This document shows, one piece after another, positions 9,954 through 20,072 of a stretch of 43,245 nucleotides of DNA. Origin of the DNA: Beroe ovata (taxonomy: Eukaryota > Ctenophora > Nuda > Beroida > Beroidae); NCBI GenBank assembly GCA_946803715.1, contig CAMPET010000026.1, forward strand, positions 87,928 through 131,172, written 5' to 3'. The stretch's first letter is position 1. The number at the start of each line of letters is the position of its first letter. The position numbers and the translations under genes were made by a program. The notes under the pieces were generated by a model. That model made no database searches, was not told the origin of the DNA, and was given only the letters and a program-made list of their open reading frames with translations.

Positions 9954-11449
9954 CTTTTCAAACTGTCACGCTGATCAGACGCAACCTAGTACCTACCTAT
10001 AGCAGTTTCCATAACGAAACTCAATTTCAGAGCGCTATCGCCTAAGCCTATTTCGACTGAGTGATGGCTCCATTTCCATAACAATAACTATGCCAACTGA
10101 CACACCGATGTACCTACCGGCAAACGTAAAACCATAAAAAGGTGACAGATCAGCAACTACTATCGGAGAAGACAGAAGTTTACCCTAATGAATGGATATT
10201 ACCTATATGAGTATATGGGCAGAGCGACCGTCCCCCGCAGAGAAACATGCTGGAATGAAGTAACTTGAGAACTCTTTGAGAGATGATAGACGCAGAATTC
10301 GGTTACCTACCTAAACTTTCTGAAAAAGTAGGGAAGTATGAGAACGTGGAATGTGGTACCTACCTACATGCAATTCAATTTCATCATGCACTGTAGTTTC
10401 ACATCCTACAATGTATCCAGCGAATTCAGAAAATTATAGGGAGTGGGGACATGGGCTGCATGTCAATACATTTTGTGATAACCTCTTACATGTATGATGT
10501 GCTGCGTGCTGCAATTATTGCTTATTGTATAAGGTTTTGCTTGGTATTTGAAACTTTATTTCTTGAAAAAATGGTCTTTTTGTGATAAATCGATTGAGAT
10601 TTGACGATCAGAATTCGAGTCCAAAGTTAGGAGTCCCTATTAGAAAGGGAAAAATAAAGTTTATCCGGGAAAATTTCCGTTAAAAGGCTTTAGTGTTTTA
10701 ATCGACTGGTATAGGTCTAAAGGAAGCACTTCTGGGACCCTGGGGAAACCAAGTGACGGCCACGCCCATATCTGACTGTGGGAAATATATTTCCTAGAAT
10801 TTAACCAAGAAATGTTACTTGCCGCTCAATATGGCTAGGTGTGCTACATCGTCTTCCTTATTATGTACCTAAGAGCAAACAAAGCGGGAAAATGGGACAA
10901 CAGCTGTTGGTCTATACCTAATACAGCCGTTGGGCCAATATGGCCACTAGGCGGCATATATAGGTACGGGTGTAGGACAAACATGTACCTATGGCTGCCT
11001 TTCGGCGAATGAATGGCCTCTATATTGCCGTTGTAACTTATAGGTACGACCTATTATATATGGTCCATGGTGTACAATGTGTGGTTGGTGTACAATGTGT
11101 GTGTACAATGTGGTGTACAATGTGGTGTACAATGTGGTGTACAATGTGTGTGTACAATGTGTGTGTACAATGTGTGTATGGCGTCTGCCGAGAAATAGAT
11201 AGTTTGTTTGTGATTGATTACATTATGATGGATTGAATTACTTTTGCTGTGTATGAAAACGCCACGTCATATTGGCCTGTACAACTTGCTTTGTTATTAT
11301 AGGACATAGGCATCATATTAACATTCGTTGTATAAAAATTGTAGTAAGCTATTCAATCGATTTGGAACCTTTGCAACAGGTTCCTCATTGCTTCACGGAA
11401 ACAGATCAGTCAAGTTTTGCGCTTTCCGGACGTCCTACGTTCTACTACC
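9954..11449. other. Intergenic region with a TGTACAATG minisatellite
   Basis: No gene seen. A TGTACAATGTG-type minisatellite occupies about 11068-11180, with roughly nine copies of GTGTACAATGTG. Scattered TACCTACCTA words occur at 9990-10370. Near the right end, a good acceptor-like stretch (CCTTTGCAACAG, ending 11380) lies 70 bp before the glycosyltransferase ATG and could mark a spliced 5' leader. Confidence 0.6.
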
Positions 11450-13561
11450 ATGCATCTACCGCCTTTCCTGACCAAGCAAATATTCCTGTTGTTTACATTG
11501 ACCTATGGCCTGGTGGTGATATTATATGTCACCCACCAGTCAATGGACAGAACTTTGTTGGTCGAGGTCAACAAAAAAATGAGGATAGCGATCTTCATCC
11601 ATGGGAGAGAGTTCCTCTCAGATATGACAGAAAATGAAGATATATTAGAGTGTGTCTCTAATATAGGAAATGCCAGAGAACAAGGACACAACTTCTATAA
11701 TTTCCCGTGGGAGGGTAAAGAGCTGGAACCTATTTTATTTGATTTTGACATCTTCATTGCATACCACGTGAAAGTGCACCGGCAACTCTCTTATGTTAGG
11801 GAGCAACTCCGACAACTGGGAGCTGACACCGTCCGTGAGATAACGATCAGGGAATCTGATGTGAACAGTACTGAGCAGTTTCTAAGGTTGCTTCAGTTGG
11901 CGGAAAACCACTTGAGGGATGGTAGGGGTCATGAATCTTATGACATTTTCCTGACAATCAATTCGAGAGCAGCTGCCCCCTTACGAAGGGAAGCCCTGGA
12001 GTCTCTCTGCGGGACTCCGGCCCTTGTTATATCCGTACTGAAGACCCTCAGGAAAGGAGGCATTGTTGTGCCCCAAGGTTTGGTTATCAAGCCAGAACCT
12101 AAAGCCAAGGAATTTGCCTTGATGGGTCAGATGAAACTGATGTACAAACTAGAAAAGCTACTGTCATCCCAGCATCAAGAAATCATTGAACATATTTACA
12201 GTGCGATAACCGGACAGAGTTTTGATATGGCCTTAACAGAGGATAGGTACCTGCTATGGAATACGGTCGGTATGTTTTGGAGTCATTACTCAAACTTCAG
12301 AGTAAGTCGGTGGGTCAAGCTGTTGCCAATATTGAATGAACAGTGGCATGGCAGTGATAACTACAAAGACATTGAGCTCGCGGTAGAAGTACTGTTTCTG
12401 ATGGTTCCCTACTTGGACGGAGTCTCCATAGCAGAGATTGGACCAGCTATTAAACCCATTGCCATATACTTCCCCCAATTCCACGAAATCCCAGAGAACG
12501 ATGCCATACACGGAGAGGGGTTTACAGAGTGGACCCTCCTCAAACCAGCCACTGATCCCCTCCTGGCAAAACCCCTCTCGGTGGAGGAGGGCGGTCTGGG
12601 GTATTACGATCTGACGGACCGGGATGTCAGGAGGAAGCAGAGTGAGATGGCCAGGGCAGCGGGGATTCACGGTTTCATGTACTACCACTACTGGTTTTCG
12701 GGGCAGGGTCCACACAACTTCAGCAACCCGGTCATGGGGAAAATTCCAGAGCTTATGATTGAGGATGGGTACCCTGACCTACCCTTCTTCTTTTCATGGG
12801 CCAATGAGCCGTGGACAAGTAGGTGGAGTGGTAAAAAGGACGATTCAATTCTTCTACCACAAGAGTACGGCGATAAAGTGGACTGGGAGGAGCATTTCTA
12901 CTATCTTCTCCGATTTTTCAAGCATCCCAAATATATGACAGTGGAGGGTAAACCAGTATTCGTATTATATCGTTTGGGACACTTCGCCGATATTTTGGAA
13001 CCAATGGTACAGTTATGGAGACGTCTTGCAAGAGCTAACGGCTTTTCTGGGCTTCACATTGTTTTCACAATTAACAATTTTTTGAAACCAGATCGAGTCC
13101 TGGAATTTGGTCGTCAATTGAACTGCGACGCTGCCTTTCATTTCCATCCCAACATCAGAACCGCATACCGAGGTTCCATGCATGACTATGCCTCCTCCAT
13201 GTCTAATGTCAACATCAGGTCCAATATGCCGCAGTATTGGGGCGCCTTTTCCACATTCGATACCACTGTGCGAGTGAAAAGTAAGCCAACAGTTTTGCAC
13301 GTCTCCCCAGAGGAACTAAAGAATGATATGAAAAGATCATTTTCTAGAATGCTCACTGACACATCGTACTCGGCAAAAGGAAAAAATATCCCGAACTTAT
13401 TTTTCATCACAGCATGGAATGAATGGAATGAGCAGGCTGTGCTTGAACCAAGTGATCAGCATGGATTCTCCTATCTAAGTGCCGTTAAGGAGAGTGTTGA
13501 AAATCAGGCTATGATTAAGATTAAACCTTCAACACCGATCAATGTCATTAATCGATACTGA
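11450..13561 (+). CDS. WbsX-type glycosyltransferase with N-terminal membrane anchor
   Basis: One uninterrupted 703-residue frame from ATG at 11450. Residues 10-30 (IFLLFTLTYGLVVILYV) form a single signal anchor, implying a type II Golgi/ER protein with its catalytic part in the lumen. From residue 335 it matches the WbsX glycosyltransferase family (PF14307), best known from bacterial polysaccharide loci: KPIAIYFPQFHEIPEND, GEGFTEWT, YYHYWFSGQGPHNF, FFFSWANEPWTSRW, GKPVFVLYRLG and AWNEWNEQAVLEPSD. Residues 45-330 (MRIAIFIHG, then SYDIFLTINSRA, CGTPALVISVLKTLRKGG) resemble RgpF-like rhamnan-synthesis proteins, a weaker call; bacterial RgpF-WbsX fusions exist. The sugar donor and acceptor are unknown. 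The absence of introns and the bacterial affinity suggest an old horizontal acquisition, but the anchor and an AATAAA 25 nt after the stop show that it functions as an animal gene. A sulfotransferase follows 1.3 kb downstream on the same strand. Confidence 0.85.
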   Translation: MHLPPFLTKQIFLLFTLTYGLVVILYVTHQSMDRTLLVEVNKKMRIAIFIHGREFLSDMTENEDILECVSNIGNAREQGHNFYNFPWEGKELEPILFDFDIFIAYHVKVHRQLSYVREQLRQLGADTVREITIRESDVNSTEQFLRLLQLAENHLRDGRGHESYDIFLTINSRAAAPLRREALESLCGTPALVISVLKTLRKGGIVVPQGLVIKPEPKAKEFALMGQMKLMYKLEKLLSSQHQEIIEHIYSAITGQSFDMALTEDRYLLWNTVGMFWSHYSNFRVSRWVKLLPILNEQWHGSDNYKDIELAVEVLFLMVPYLDGVSIAEIGPAIKPIAIYFPQFHEIPENDAIHGEGFTEWTLLKPATDPLLAKPLSVEEGGLGYYDLTDRDVRRKQSEMARAAGIHGFMYYHYWFSGQGPHNFSNPVMGKIPELMIEDGYPDLPFFFSWANEPWTSRWSGKKDDSILLPQEYGDKVDWEEHFYYLLRFFKHPKYMTVEGKPVFVLYRLGHFADILEPMVQLWRRLARANGFSGLHIVFTINNFLKPDRVLEFGRQLNCDAAFHFHPNIRTAYRGSMHDYASSMSNVNIRSNMPQYWGAFSTFDTTVRVKSKPTVLHVSPEELKNDMKRSFSRMLTDTSYSAKGKNIPNLFFITAWNEWNEQAVLEPSDQHGFSYLSAVKESVENQAMIKIKPSTPINVINRY

Positions 13562-13582
13562 AGAAATTGTGAAAAAATGATG

Positions 13583-13588
13583 AATAAA
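13583..13588 (+). promoter_or_regulatory. Polyadenylation signal of the WbsX gene
   Basis: AATAAA 22 nt after the TGA stop at 13559-13561. It would give a very short 3'UTR, consistent with a compact genome. Confidence 0.45.
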
Positions 13589-13901
13589 TTATGAACTAGG
13601 TATAAGATGCATGAAATGATATTGTGCAACATTTATTGTGGTACTACTAATTTCAGGTTAGATATAGTGAGTTTGATTTAATAAGCAATTTATATCCGAA
13701 ATTCCACAAATACTCGATCATATCGTCATGTGTCCTTTTAAAATGATTCCCGCCCGGCGCCCATGGAACATGGGATCCTGAAATCAGCTAACTAAAAGCA
13801 AGTAGGTAGGTAGCTCAATGGATGAAAAGAACAAGATAATAAGATATTCCGTCGCTAGTGATCGCTACTTAACGTATAGACTTTAGTAGGAAACATTGAA
13901 C

Positions 13902-14016
13902 TGATTCACAGTTTAGACTCTTCCAATCCTTGGATTAGAAAATCGATATTCAGTATTTTGCTATGTTTGCAGTATACCCAATACCCATACACTTCTATAG
14001 ATAGGACTTTGAATTA
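13902..14016 (+). repeat. 115-bp direct repeat, left copy (flanks the sulfotransferase)
   Basis: Shares CACAGTTTAGA, TTGGATTAGAAAATCGATAT, CAGTATTTTGCTATGTTTGC and CTATAGATA-GACTTT with 16257-16378, in the same orientation and with small indels. The right copy is in the sulfotransferase 3' flank. It could be the 3' remnant of a lost duplicate or a mobile repeat. The remaining 13562-14858 has a (TAATAA)n run at about 14510-14546 and no gene. Confidence 0.8.
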
Positions 14017-14509
14017 GATACACCTATATTCAGTATTCTATAATTGCAAACCTATCTGACACATCACGCCTACTGACATTCGAATGGTATAGGTAATAAC
14101 AGCCAGTTCTAGCCGTGGGTTATTCATAGGTACAACGGGTACTTAAAGTATTATACAGGGACCTATAAGTATATTGTTTTGAATGTTTCCTTACGATCTT
14201 ACCTCCTAACGTTTAATCGACAGCACAAGGCTAAAGTTGTTCCCAATTGCGCTCAAATTGCGCCCAATTGAATGTCATTCATACTGTCAAAATAAAGTGG
14301 TACATAACAGTTTCTCGTTACACAAATTTTAATTAGAATAATTTCATATGCACTCTCTGCTCATTGCTTGATAACCAAGTTGACCATTGCATGCATCATA
14401 CATACACTTGTTCCACACGAAAACTCCTTTGTGCATATTTTGCTATTGCGGGCATAAGTCCGTTTGCTACTTTGGCTTAGTCTGTTGAAGTATTGAGAAA
14501 GGTTTACAT

Positions 14510-14546
14510 AATAATAATAATAATAATAATAGTAATAATAATAATG
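14510..14546. repeat. (TAA)n trinucleotide microsatellite
   Basis: About twelve ATA/TAA units with one AGT interruption. A shorter run of the same type lies at 17188-17206. Confidence 0.9.
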
Positions 14547-14858
14547 AAATATTGTTGTTTACATTTACTATTTCATTCAGAGTCGGATTGCTAATTGTAA
14601 GTTCCCTCGGCAAGTATGATGAGTAATTTGTATTATAAGGTAGGTGTCAAGTTTGACCAGTATTGAAAAATAAAACTGTTACGCATCCTCAGAGTAAACG
14701 AATATGATGAACATCAAGGTCATGAGGTTTAGATTAAGGATTTATCAAGTAAGTTGATAATATTTGATCAGGTTGCAATAATACCCTCTGAGGGCAACAA
14801 CCACTAAGTTATCATTGATTATCGATCCATACTTATTGAGTATTACTCAAGTAACCAT

Positions 14859-16016
14859 ATGATTCTTCCCTGTCAGATCATACCACTCCTTGGCTCAGCA
14901 CTGATACTCCTTTACTTCTTCTCCGAAACTGACTCCGAAACTATGGAAATGAGCGAAAGAGTAGAGAAGCATCCCCATGTTCCAAGGTCACTTGAAAACA
15001 TGATGAATAATCCACTTCCTGCTTCAAATCTCGAGATTTTAAGGGACGAAAGCCCAGATCTTTTTCATCATCTGCCTGGAAAATACCTGGAATCGTACAA
15101 GAGCCATTGTTGGTTTATGCCAGAGAATATGTTTGAATGCATTCCAAATGTGTTTTTGGCTGGTATGCCAAAATGTGGGACAAGTGATTTGTATAAAAAA
15201 CTGGTGATGCATCCCTATCTTTCTCATACTCGAGGGAAGGAGCCCAAATGGTGGTCAAGAAACAGAGTCTTCTACAAGGAAAAGGAAAACTTCCTCAACT
15301 ATCTAAATGATCAAATTCCTGTAAAGGAAGTTAGCCCATCTCATTTGATCATGGATGCATCAACCACGTTACTTTGGCACCATTTGTATTGGGAGGAGCG
15401 TTATCCTTGGTCTAATGAACCACCTTATACCACAGCTGGAATGATTCATTCAATAACACCTGGTGCTAAAATACTTGTGATTTTGAGGGATCCAACAGAA
15501 AGGCTCTATTCAGACTATCTATTCTTCACTGATAAAGATGATAAAAACAAAGTATCTGCAGAGACATTTGACAAAAAAGTTCGAATGGAAATTGCAGCTT
15601 TTGAAAACTGTCTCGGAAGAAGGAGTTTAAGAGACTGCTGTTATAACTCCCAACACATTGATCGCCAAATAACTCCAGTAACTCTTGCTTTGGGGATTTA
15701 TATCACCTTTGTAAGAGAGTGGAAGGAAAAGTTTGGTGATAATATGTTGATACTGACATTGAATGAGTATGCAACCAAACCATTGCCAACATTGACCAAT
15801 GTATATAAGTTCTTAGGCCTACCAATCATGGATGAATTTAAGAATAAACTTTCAAAGTATGTACAGTCAACAGTACCAAAAAATGAAAGATCTGAGATAG
15901 ACCGTGAAAAGGGCAACATGTTACCAGAAACATTGACATTACTCAGGGACTACTACAAGCTATTCAATGAAGAACTTGCGAAATATCTGAAGGATGACAA
16001 ATTTTTATTTCAGTAA
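14859..16016 (+). CDS. Carbohydrate sulfotransferase, CHST15 (GalNAc4S-6ST) type
   Basis: An intronless 385-residue frame. Residues 5-21 (CQIIPLLGSALILLYFF) are a signal anchor, so it is a type II Golgi protein. The 5'-phosphosulfate loop is GMPKCGTSDLY (residues 102-112, K105 and T108). The 3'-phosphate site is LRDPTERLYSDY (residues 209-220, R210 and S218). Further family hallmarks are KEPKWWSRNR, PPYTTAGMIHS, ENCLGRRSLRDCCYN and the C-terminal LRDYYKLFNEELAKYL. Vertebrate CHST15 transfers sulfate from PAPS to position 6 of GalNAc-4-sulfate in chondroitin; the acceptor here is unknown. The length suits a short-stem version of the family (human CHST15 is longer at its N-terminus). Two AATAAA signals follow at 16373 and 16484. 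It lies 1.3 kb after the WbsX glycosyltransferase, same strand, and may act on the same glycan. Confidence 0.92.
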   Translation: MILPCQIIPLLGSALILLYFFSETDSETMEMSERVEKHPHVPRSLENMMNNPLPASNLEILRDESPDLFHHLPGKYLESYKSHCWFMPENMFECIPNVFLAGMPKCGTSDLYKKLVMHPYLSHTRGKEPKWWSRNRVFYKEKENFLNYLNDQIPVKEVSPSHLIMDASTTLLWHHLYWEERYPWSNEPPYTTAGMIHSITPGAKILVILRDPTERLYSDYLFFTDKDDKNKVSAETFDKKVRMEIAAFENCLGRRSLRDCCYNSQHIDRQITPVTLALGIYITFVREWKEKFGDNMLILTLNEYATKPLPTLTNVYKFLGLPIMDEFKNKLSKYVQSTVPKNERSEIDREKGNMLPETLTLLRDYYKLFNEELAKYLKDDKFLFQ

Positions 16017-16256
16017 ACATATGATACTTGCAATAGTAAATACTCCACTCATATGGAAGATGCTAATATACTGGAAACAACAGCAGAAGTAACCAAACAT
16101 TTGAAAAAGAGGATAACTGGAATTGCTCCAGGATCCAGGGATTTTGGCTTTTCATCTGTATTAACTGGCCAACAGTTCTCTCTTGCCACCTGCTGATACT
16201 GAGATCCGAATCGCAGTTGACAGGAGAGGGCCTTACATCTGTAGGGTAACCGCTGA

Positions 16257-16378
16257 TGATTCACAGTTTAGATTCTTCCCTCTCTTATGCCAATCTTTGG
16301 ATTAGAAAATCGATATCCAGTATTTTGCTATGTTTGCAGTATACCCATACACCTCTATAGATAAGACTTTGGAATAAA
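16257..16378 (+). repeat. 115-bp direct repeat, right copy
   Basis: Partner of 13902-14016. It ends in GGAATAAATC, where AATAAA at 16373-16378 can serve as a poly(A) signal for the sulfotransferase. The left copy lacks an intact AATAAA at the same point (TTTGAATTAGATA). Confidence 0.8.
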
Positions 16379-16529
16379 TCAGTGGTATTTTACACTGATT
16401 AGATGCAGATTATGTTGGTTGTACAAAAATATTCTACATTTAAAATGTTATGTAATATGTAGAGTGTACCACTGTGCCTATTTAATAAATGAATAGATTA
16501 TGAATACAAGAGTTTGCAAACGCAGGGAC

Positions 16530-16870
16530 TGTCTCTTGCGCGCGATGAAGGAGCGCGCGCCGTTATATATATAGCCGCGCCGTGTCCGTGACCCGTGTTC
16601 CCGCGCTGTGTGACCCAAATACTCCGCGCGCGCTGCGCGTCTCATTTCTACGACGTTTCAGTTCACTGATAGTAGACGGCCAATTAGTTTACCCATGGCT
16701 TTTCAGAACAGGGGCGCGCAATTCGTGTGCACTGCGCGCCGCGCGCAATTAGAAACAGTGGACAAATAATGTTCCCGCGCTGCGTGACCCAAATACTCCG
16801 CGCGCGCTGCGCGTCTCCTTTCTACGACTTTTCAGTTCACTGAGTAGAACAGGGGCGCGCAACGTGTGCA
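16530..16870. repeat. CpG-rich block with an internal direct repeat of about 80 bp
   Basis: Very rich in GCGCGC. GTTCCCGCGCTGTGTGACCC followed by AAATACTCCGCGCGCGCTGC and TTCAGTTCACTGA occurs at 16597-16676 and again at 16771-16848, 174 bp apart. Words AGAAACAGTGGACA and AACATCCGGCAA link it to the palindromic repeat at 35585-35660. No coding potential. Confidence 0.7.
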
Positions 16871-16991
16871 CAACAAATAACATCCGGCAAAGCAGAGCGC
16901 GCTGTGATTTGTTTGGCTATGCTGAATCGGTGATATGTCAGCAAATTGGTATATAACTTTGCGCAATGAAATTATTGACAGAAATGAACAC

Positions 16992-17098
16992 CAGATATGC
17001 TTGTAGGATTTCACCCTACCCTTGCTGGCGGGATTTTATCGGGGCGGATTGAAAATCGCGCGCACCGATGGTAGGGTAAAATCCTACAACAGATATGC
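16992..17098. mobile_element. 89-bp MITE with 20-bp terminal inverted repeats and 9-bp target-site duplication
   Basis: Left terminal repeat TTGTAGGATTTCACCCTACC at 17001-17020. Right terminal repeat at 17070-17089 is its reverse complement with one mismatch. The element is flanked on both sides by CAGATATGC (16992-17000 and 17090-17098); the duplication can be counted as 9 or 10 bp because the next base is T on both sides. The interior of about 49 bp is CpG-rich (TCGCGCGCACCGAT). A 9-bp duplication is typical of Mutator-like elements, so this may be a non-autonomous MULE derivative; the superfamily is an inference. Confidence 0.8.
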
Positions 17099-17359
17099 TG
17101 GCTCCATTTTCATCGAAGCCCATTAGCCCAACTTTGAATGAATTTGATATCCTAGCATGAAATTTGATAATTAATATGTCATTTTGTAATAATAATAATA
17201 ATAATGATGAAAATAAATTTAAGTTTAAAGAGACTGCTTTTAAGACAAGCTTATACTCAGCAGTGTCGAGCCGGGTTGACGCCTAAAAAGCGAGTGAAAA
17301 CAGTGATAGCACAAATTCTTAGTGCCTTCCCTAAGAATCAATACTTTATCAAGCCGGAT

Positions 17360-17475
17360 TGTTGATCGATGATAGACCCTGTCGAGAATTTCGTTTTGCG
17401 CGCGCGTGGCGCAAACTTATTCTCAGACAGAGAGACTTGCATCAGCGGTCTAGCATCGCCAGACAACAAGCCGGA
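17360..17475. repeat. CpG-rich dispersed repeat, copy 2
   Basis: GATCGATGATAGACCCTGTC, GAGAATTTCGTTTTGCGCGC, GGCGCAAACTTATTCTCAGA and TTGCATCAGCGGTCTAGCAT are the reverse complement of 35405-35520 and match 5005-5095 in the same orientation. The GATCGATGATAGACCCTGTC end seems sharply defined and may be an element terminus. It is shorter than the other copies. Confidence 0.8.
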
Positions 17476-17541
17476 CAGCAGGTGCTCAAATCAAAAAGTA
17501 AAATGCTAGGTTCATATAATGGAAGCGCTAACAGCAGAAAT

Positions 17542-18029
17542 TCATTTCGTCAGTTTGATTGTGTTTGGTGTGGAGTGATTGAAAAGAAAAGATTTCAGGA
17601 GTTTTTTGAATGGGTCAGTATTAGAGGCAGTCCTGATGTGAGGTGGTAGGTTGTTGAAGATCTTGGGTCCAATGAATGATAAGCTTTTCTGACCGAATCT
17701 TGTGCTCATAAATGGGGTCACAAGTCTTGGTGTGAAGCCTTGGATTGAGTAGGTGAACATATCTCGAATGAACTCAGGTGCATGACCATTTATTGCTTTG
17801 TATGATATAAGTGCTTTCGGATCTGGAGCCAATGGAGATCATGAAGATCATTTCCCACATGATCATATTTACACTTACCAGTCACCACCTTGGCAGCACT
17901 GTTTTGGATTACTTGTAACTGATTTAGAAGCCTCTCAGAGATGCCATAGTACAAGCAATTACAGTAGTGTAGGCATGAGATAACCATTGTATTATTTAAT
18001 CCTAATTGTTGTATTCCTTTTGTATTCAA
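17542..18029 (-). mobile_element. Non-LTR retrotransposon fragment (end of reverse transcriptase ORF), broken
   Basis: On the minus strand, 18029-17790 reads SCLHYCNCLYYGISERLLNQ, LQVIQNSAAKVVTG and LHDLHWLQIRKHL. After a frame change near 17810, 17832-17542 reads ISYKAINGHAPEFIRDMF, SLSFIGPKIFNNLPPHIR and FKKLLKSFLFN. These are the conserved C-terminal landmarks of reverse transcriptases of CR1/Jockey-like LINEs: the S-x-L-x-Y-C-N motif, QN-A-A, LHWL, YKA-NG and N-LP-IR. The polymerase core is absent and the frame is broken, so this is a dead 5'-truncated copy. It is the only clear autonomous-element remnant in the window. Confidence 0.85.
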
Positions 18030-18852
18030 TTTAGTTCTGTATGCAATATGCTATACTGATGTGTTATTTGATGATTCAAGAGTACAATAGGGGTATAATA
18101 CATAATAATAATGAATCAAACTTTTAGATTATAGTGGCAAAACTATATCATAATTTCCCTAATTTGGTTGTTTGTTTGTCTGTCTGTCTGGGGGATCCTG
18201 CGTGAAATGCACCTGCTGATTTTGAAGTTAAGTGCACGTTGCCATGGACATGTGCTTTTACTGTTATAGTGAACTGGGCGCACATTTCTGATTATGATGC
18301 TTTGATTACGTTGCTCTTTCTGTTCTTTTTCACATTTTAGGAACAATGCACATGCTGATTAGAGCAACGATAATCTTGAGTTGTCGCATCTGCATAGCAA
18401 ATATTTTTTGACTCAAGGTTAAAATAATTGCGTCCTTTTGTCAACATACACAATGCAAATTGGAATAAAAGTCAAACAACGGGGCAAGTATCATGTCACA
18501 GTGCCAATCAGAAGAAATGGCTGATTTCTTCCTACGTGCTCTTTCATAAATCAACATTTCAAGAGCGTTGTTGAGACTTGACGTCCAATCACTATCAAAA
18601 CCTCTGACCACAATCGATAGGAAAATGCATCTTTGTGTTGTTTTCAATTAACGCTATCGTTGTGTTGTTGTATCGTTGTGTTGTTGTATGGCTCAATGGG
18701 TAGTGTATCACGTCCATTTGGTGGGTTTTCTAGTTAACTTATAAATCCACAGCTGTGCCACATACTTATATCATAGAAGATTATTGACTTCAATCAGCTA
18801 AGACCTGTCAGAAATTTCTGACAGTTAAATTGCAGTTGAGGAATTGTCTAGC
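18030..18852. other. Intergenic region before the six-gene cluster
   Basis: No gene seen. A TTTG/TCTG run lies at 18168-18190 and a short TCGTTGTGTTGTTGTA tandem at 18655-18690. The upstream flank of the RWDD2-like gene has no clear TATA or CCAAT box. Confidence 0.5.
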
Positions 18853-19629
18853 ATGGCAGTCACACAGCAGAAGCTGGATGAAGTAGAACTACTTCAAAGT
18901 ATGTATCCAGAAGCAATTTTTCCTGATAATCAAGATATTTTGGAGTGCCAAGAAAATGTCATGAACAATCTAAGACAACCTGCTCTGCGATTTGTTGTGA
19001 AACTTTCCCATTTAGAACTTGCTGTTTGTCTCCCTTGTTCTTATCCATATGATGATCCTGCAGAAATAAGAATAGTTTGGACTTCGTTGCCATCAAGTGC
19101 TGAGGCTGAAGTTATAGATTTGACAAAAAAGGTTTTAAACAGTACTAGTAACAAGCCTGTAATGCTAGAGGTATTATCTAATATTTCAGACATTATATTC
19201 AATTGTGAGCAACAGGAGTTACTTTGTCCTTTGAAATGCACAGTTGCTGAGGATATAAAAAGTCGCAATTGGTACTATTCTCATCATATCTATAGCAAAG
19301 AAAAGAGGGAGAATATAATACAATGGTGCAAAGAGTTAAATCTAAAAGGTTTTGTGTTGCCAGGTAAACCAGGCATAATCTGTATAGAAGGGAATCGTGA
19401 TAGCTGTAAAACATTTAATGTCAGGATACGTAGCCTTAACTGGCAAATGCTCAAATTGCAGCACGAGGAGCATGGCCTTGCTGAAATTGAGCTCAAGTTT
19501 AGAAATTTTGAAGAATTAATATTTAAGGTTCATGGAAAATCCAAGAATCATCAAGATCTGAGTCAATTCCAAGCTTATTTAGCAAACTTAAACTTGGAGA
19601 ATATCTTTAAGATTCTCTTCAATATTTGA
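18853..19629 (+). CDS. RWD-domain protein, RWDD2 family
   Basis: Single exon, 258 residues from ATG at 18853. The N-terminal RWD domain (about residues 5-115) shows the opening EVELLQSMYPEA, and the diagnostic YPYDDPAEIRIVW matches the YPxxxP signature. The C-terminal half (about 125-255) matches the domain paired with RWD in RWDD2A/RWDD2B (DUF1115): WYYSHHIYSKEKRENII, LPGKPGIICIEG and the closing helix. Family function is poorly known; RWD domains mediate protein interactions. The length agrees with vertebrate RWDD2 proteins (about 290-320). The start codon is preceded directly by GTCTAG|C, a splice-acceptor-like sequence. It is the first of six close-packed same-strand genes; the next starts 443 bp downstream. 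I cannot separate RWDD2A from RWDD2B. Confidence 0.9.
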   Translation: MAVTQQKLDEVELLQSMYPEAIFPDNQDILECQENVMNNLRQPALRFVVKLSHLELAVCLPCSYPYDDPAEIRIVWTSLPSSAEAEVIDLTKKVLNSTSNKPVMLEVLSNISDIIFNCEQQELLCPLKCTVAEDIKSRNWYYSHHIYSKEKRENIIQWCKELNLKGFVLPGKPGIICIEGNRDSCKTFNVRIRSLNWQMLKLQHEEHGLAEIELKFRNFEELIFKVHGKSKNHQDLSQFQAYLANLNLENIFKILFNI

Positions 19630-20072
19630 TTTACAGTAGTGCCTTTCTTTTTTATGTAAAAGGCATTAATGTAAGGTTTCAAACTTAATAACACTACTGA
19701 TTACAATCTGAGCAAGGGCCATAATTTGTGGAGATCTTGAAAACTAGACTTATTTCTTGAAACTGTCAGTAGATGCATGGTGTTTAAATGTTTGGTAAGC
19801 GTGCTGGACTAGGTCCGGTCACTTCAGTCTTCAATGTTCAATCATCTAGAAAAAGTCTAGAATCATAATAGATTGATTGATGTTGAGTTTATGATTTTGG
19901 TGATGATCAGGACATTCTCAATGAATATCTTACTTGTTAGTTATAAGATAAAGCAAATTAAAATAAGTATGGATGACGGATATAACTGTGTAATATTAGC
20001 ACACACCTAATCATTGTAGATATTGTTAGATATTGTTAGATATTGATAAACTACTTTTTGAACTTTCTAGCA

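Noticed and set aside
19790-19855. tRNA-like stretch (GGTAAGCGTGCTGGACTAGG ... GTTCAATC)
   Set aside because: It resembles a Ser/Leu tRNA D-arm and anticodon stem only loosely and does not fold into a full cloverleaf; at most a decayed tRNA-derived fragment.
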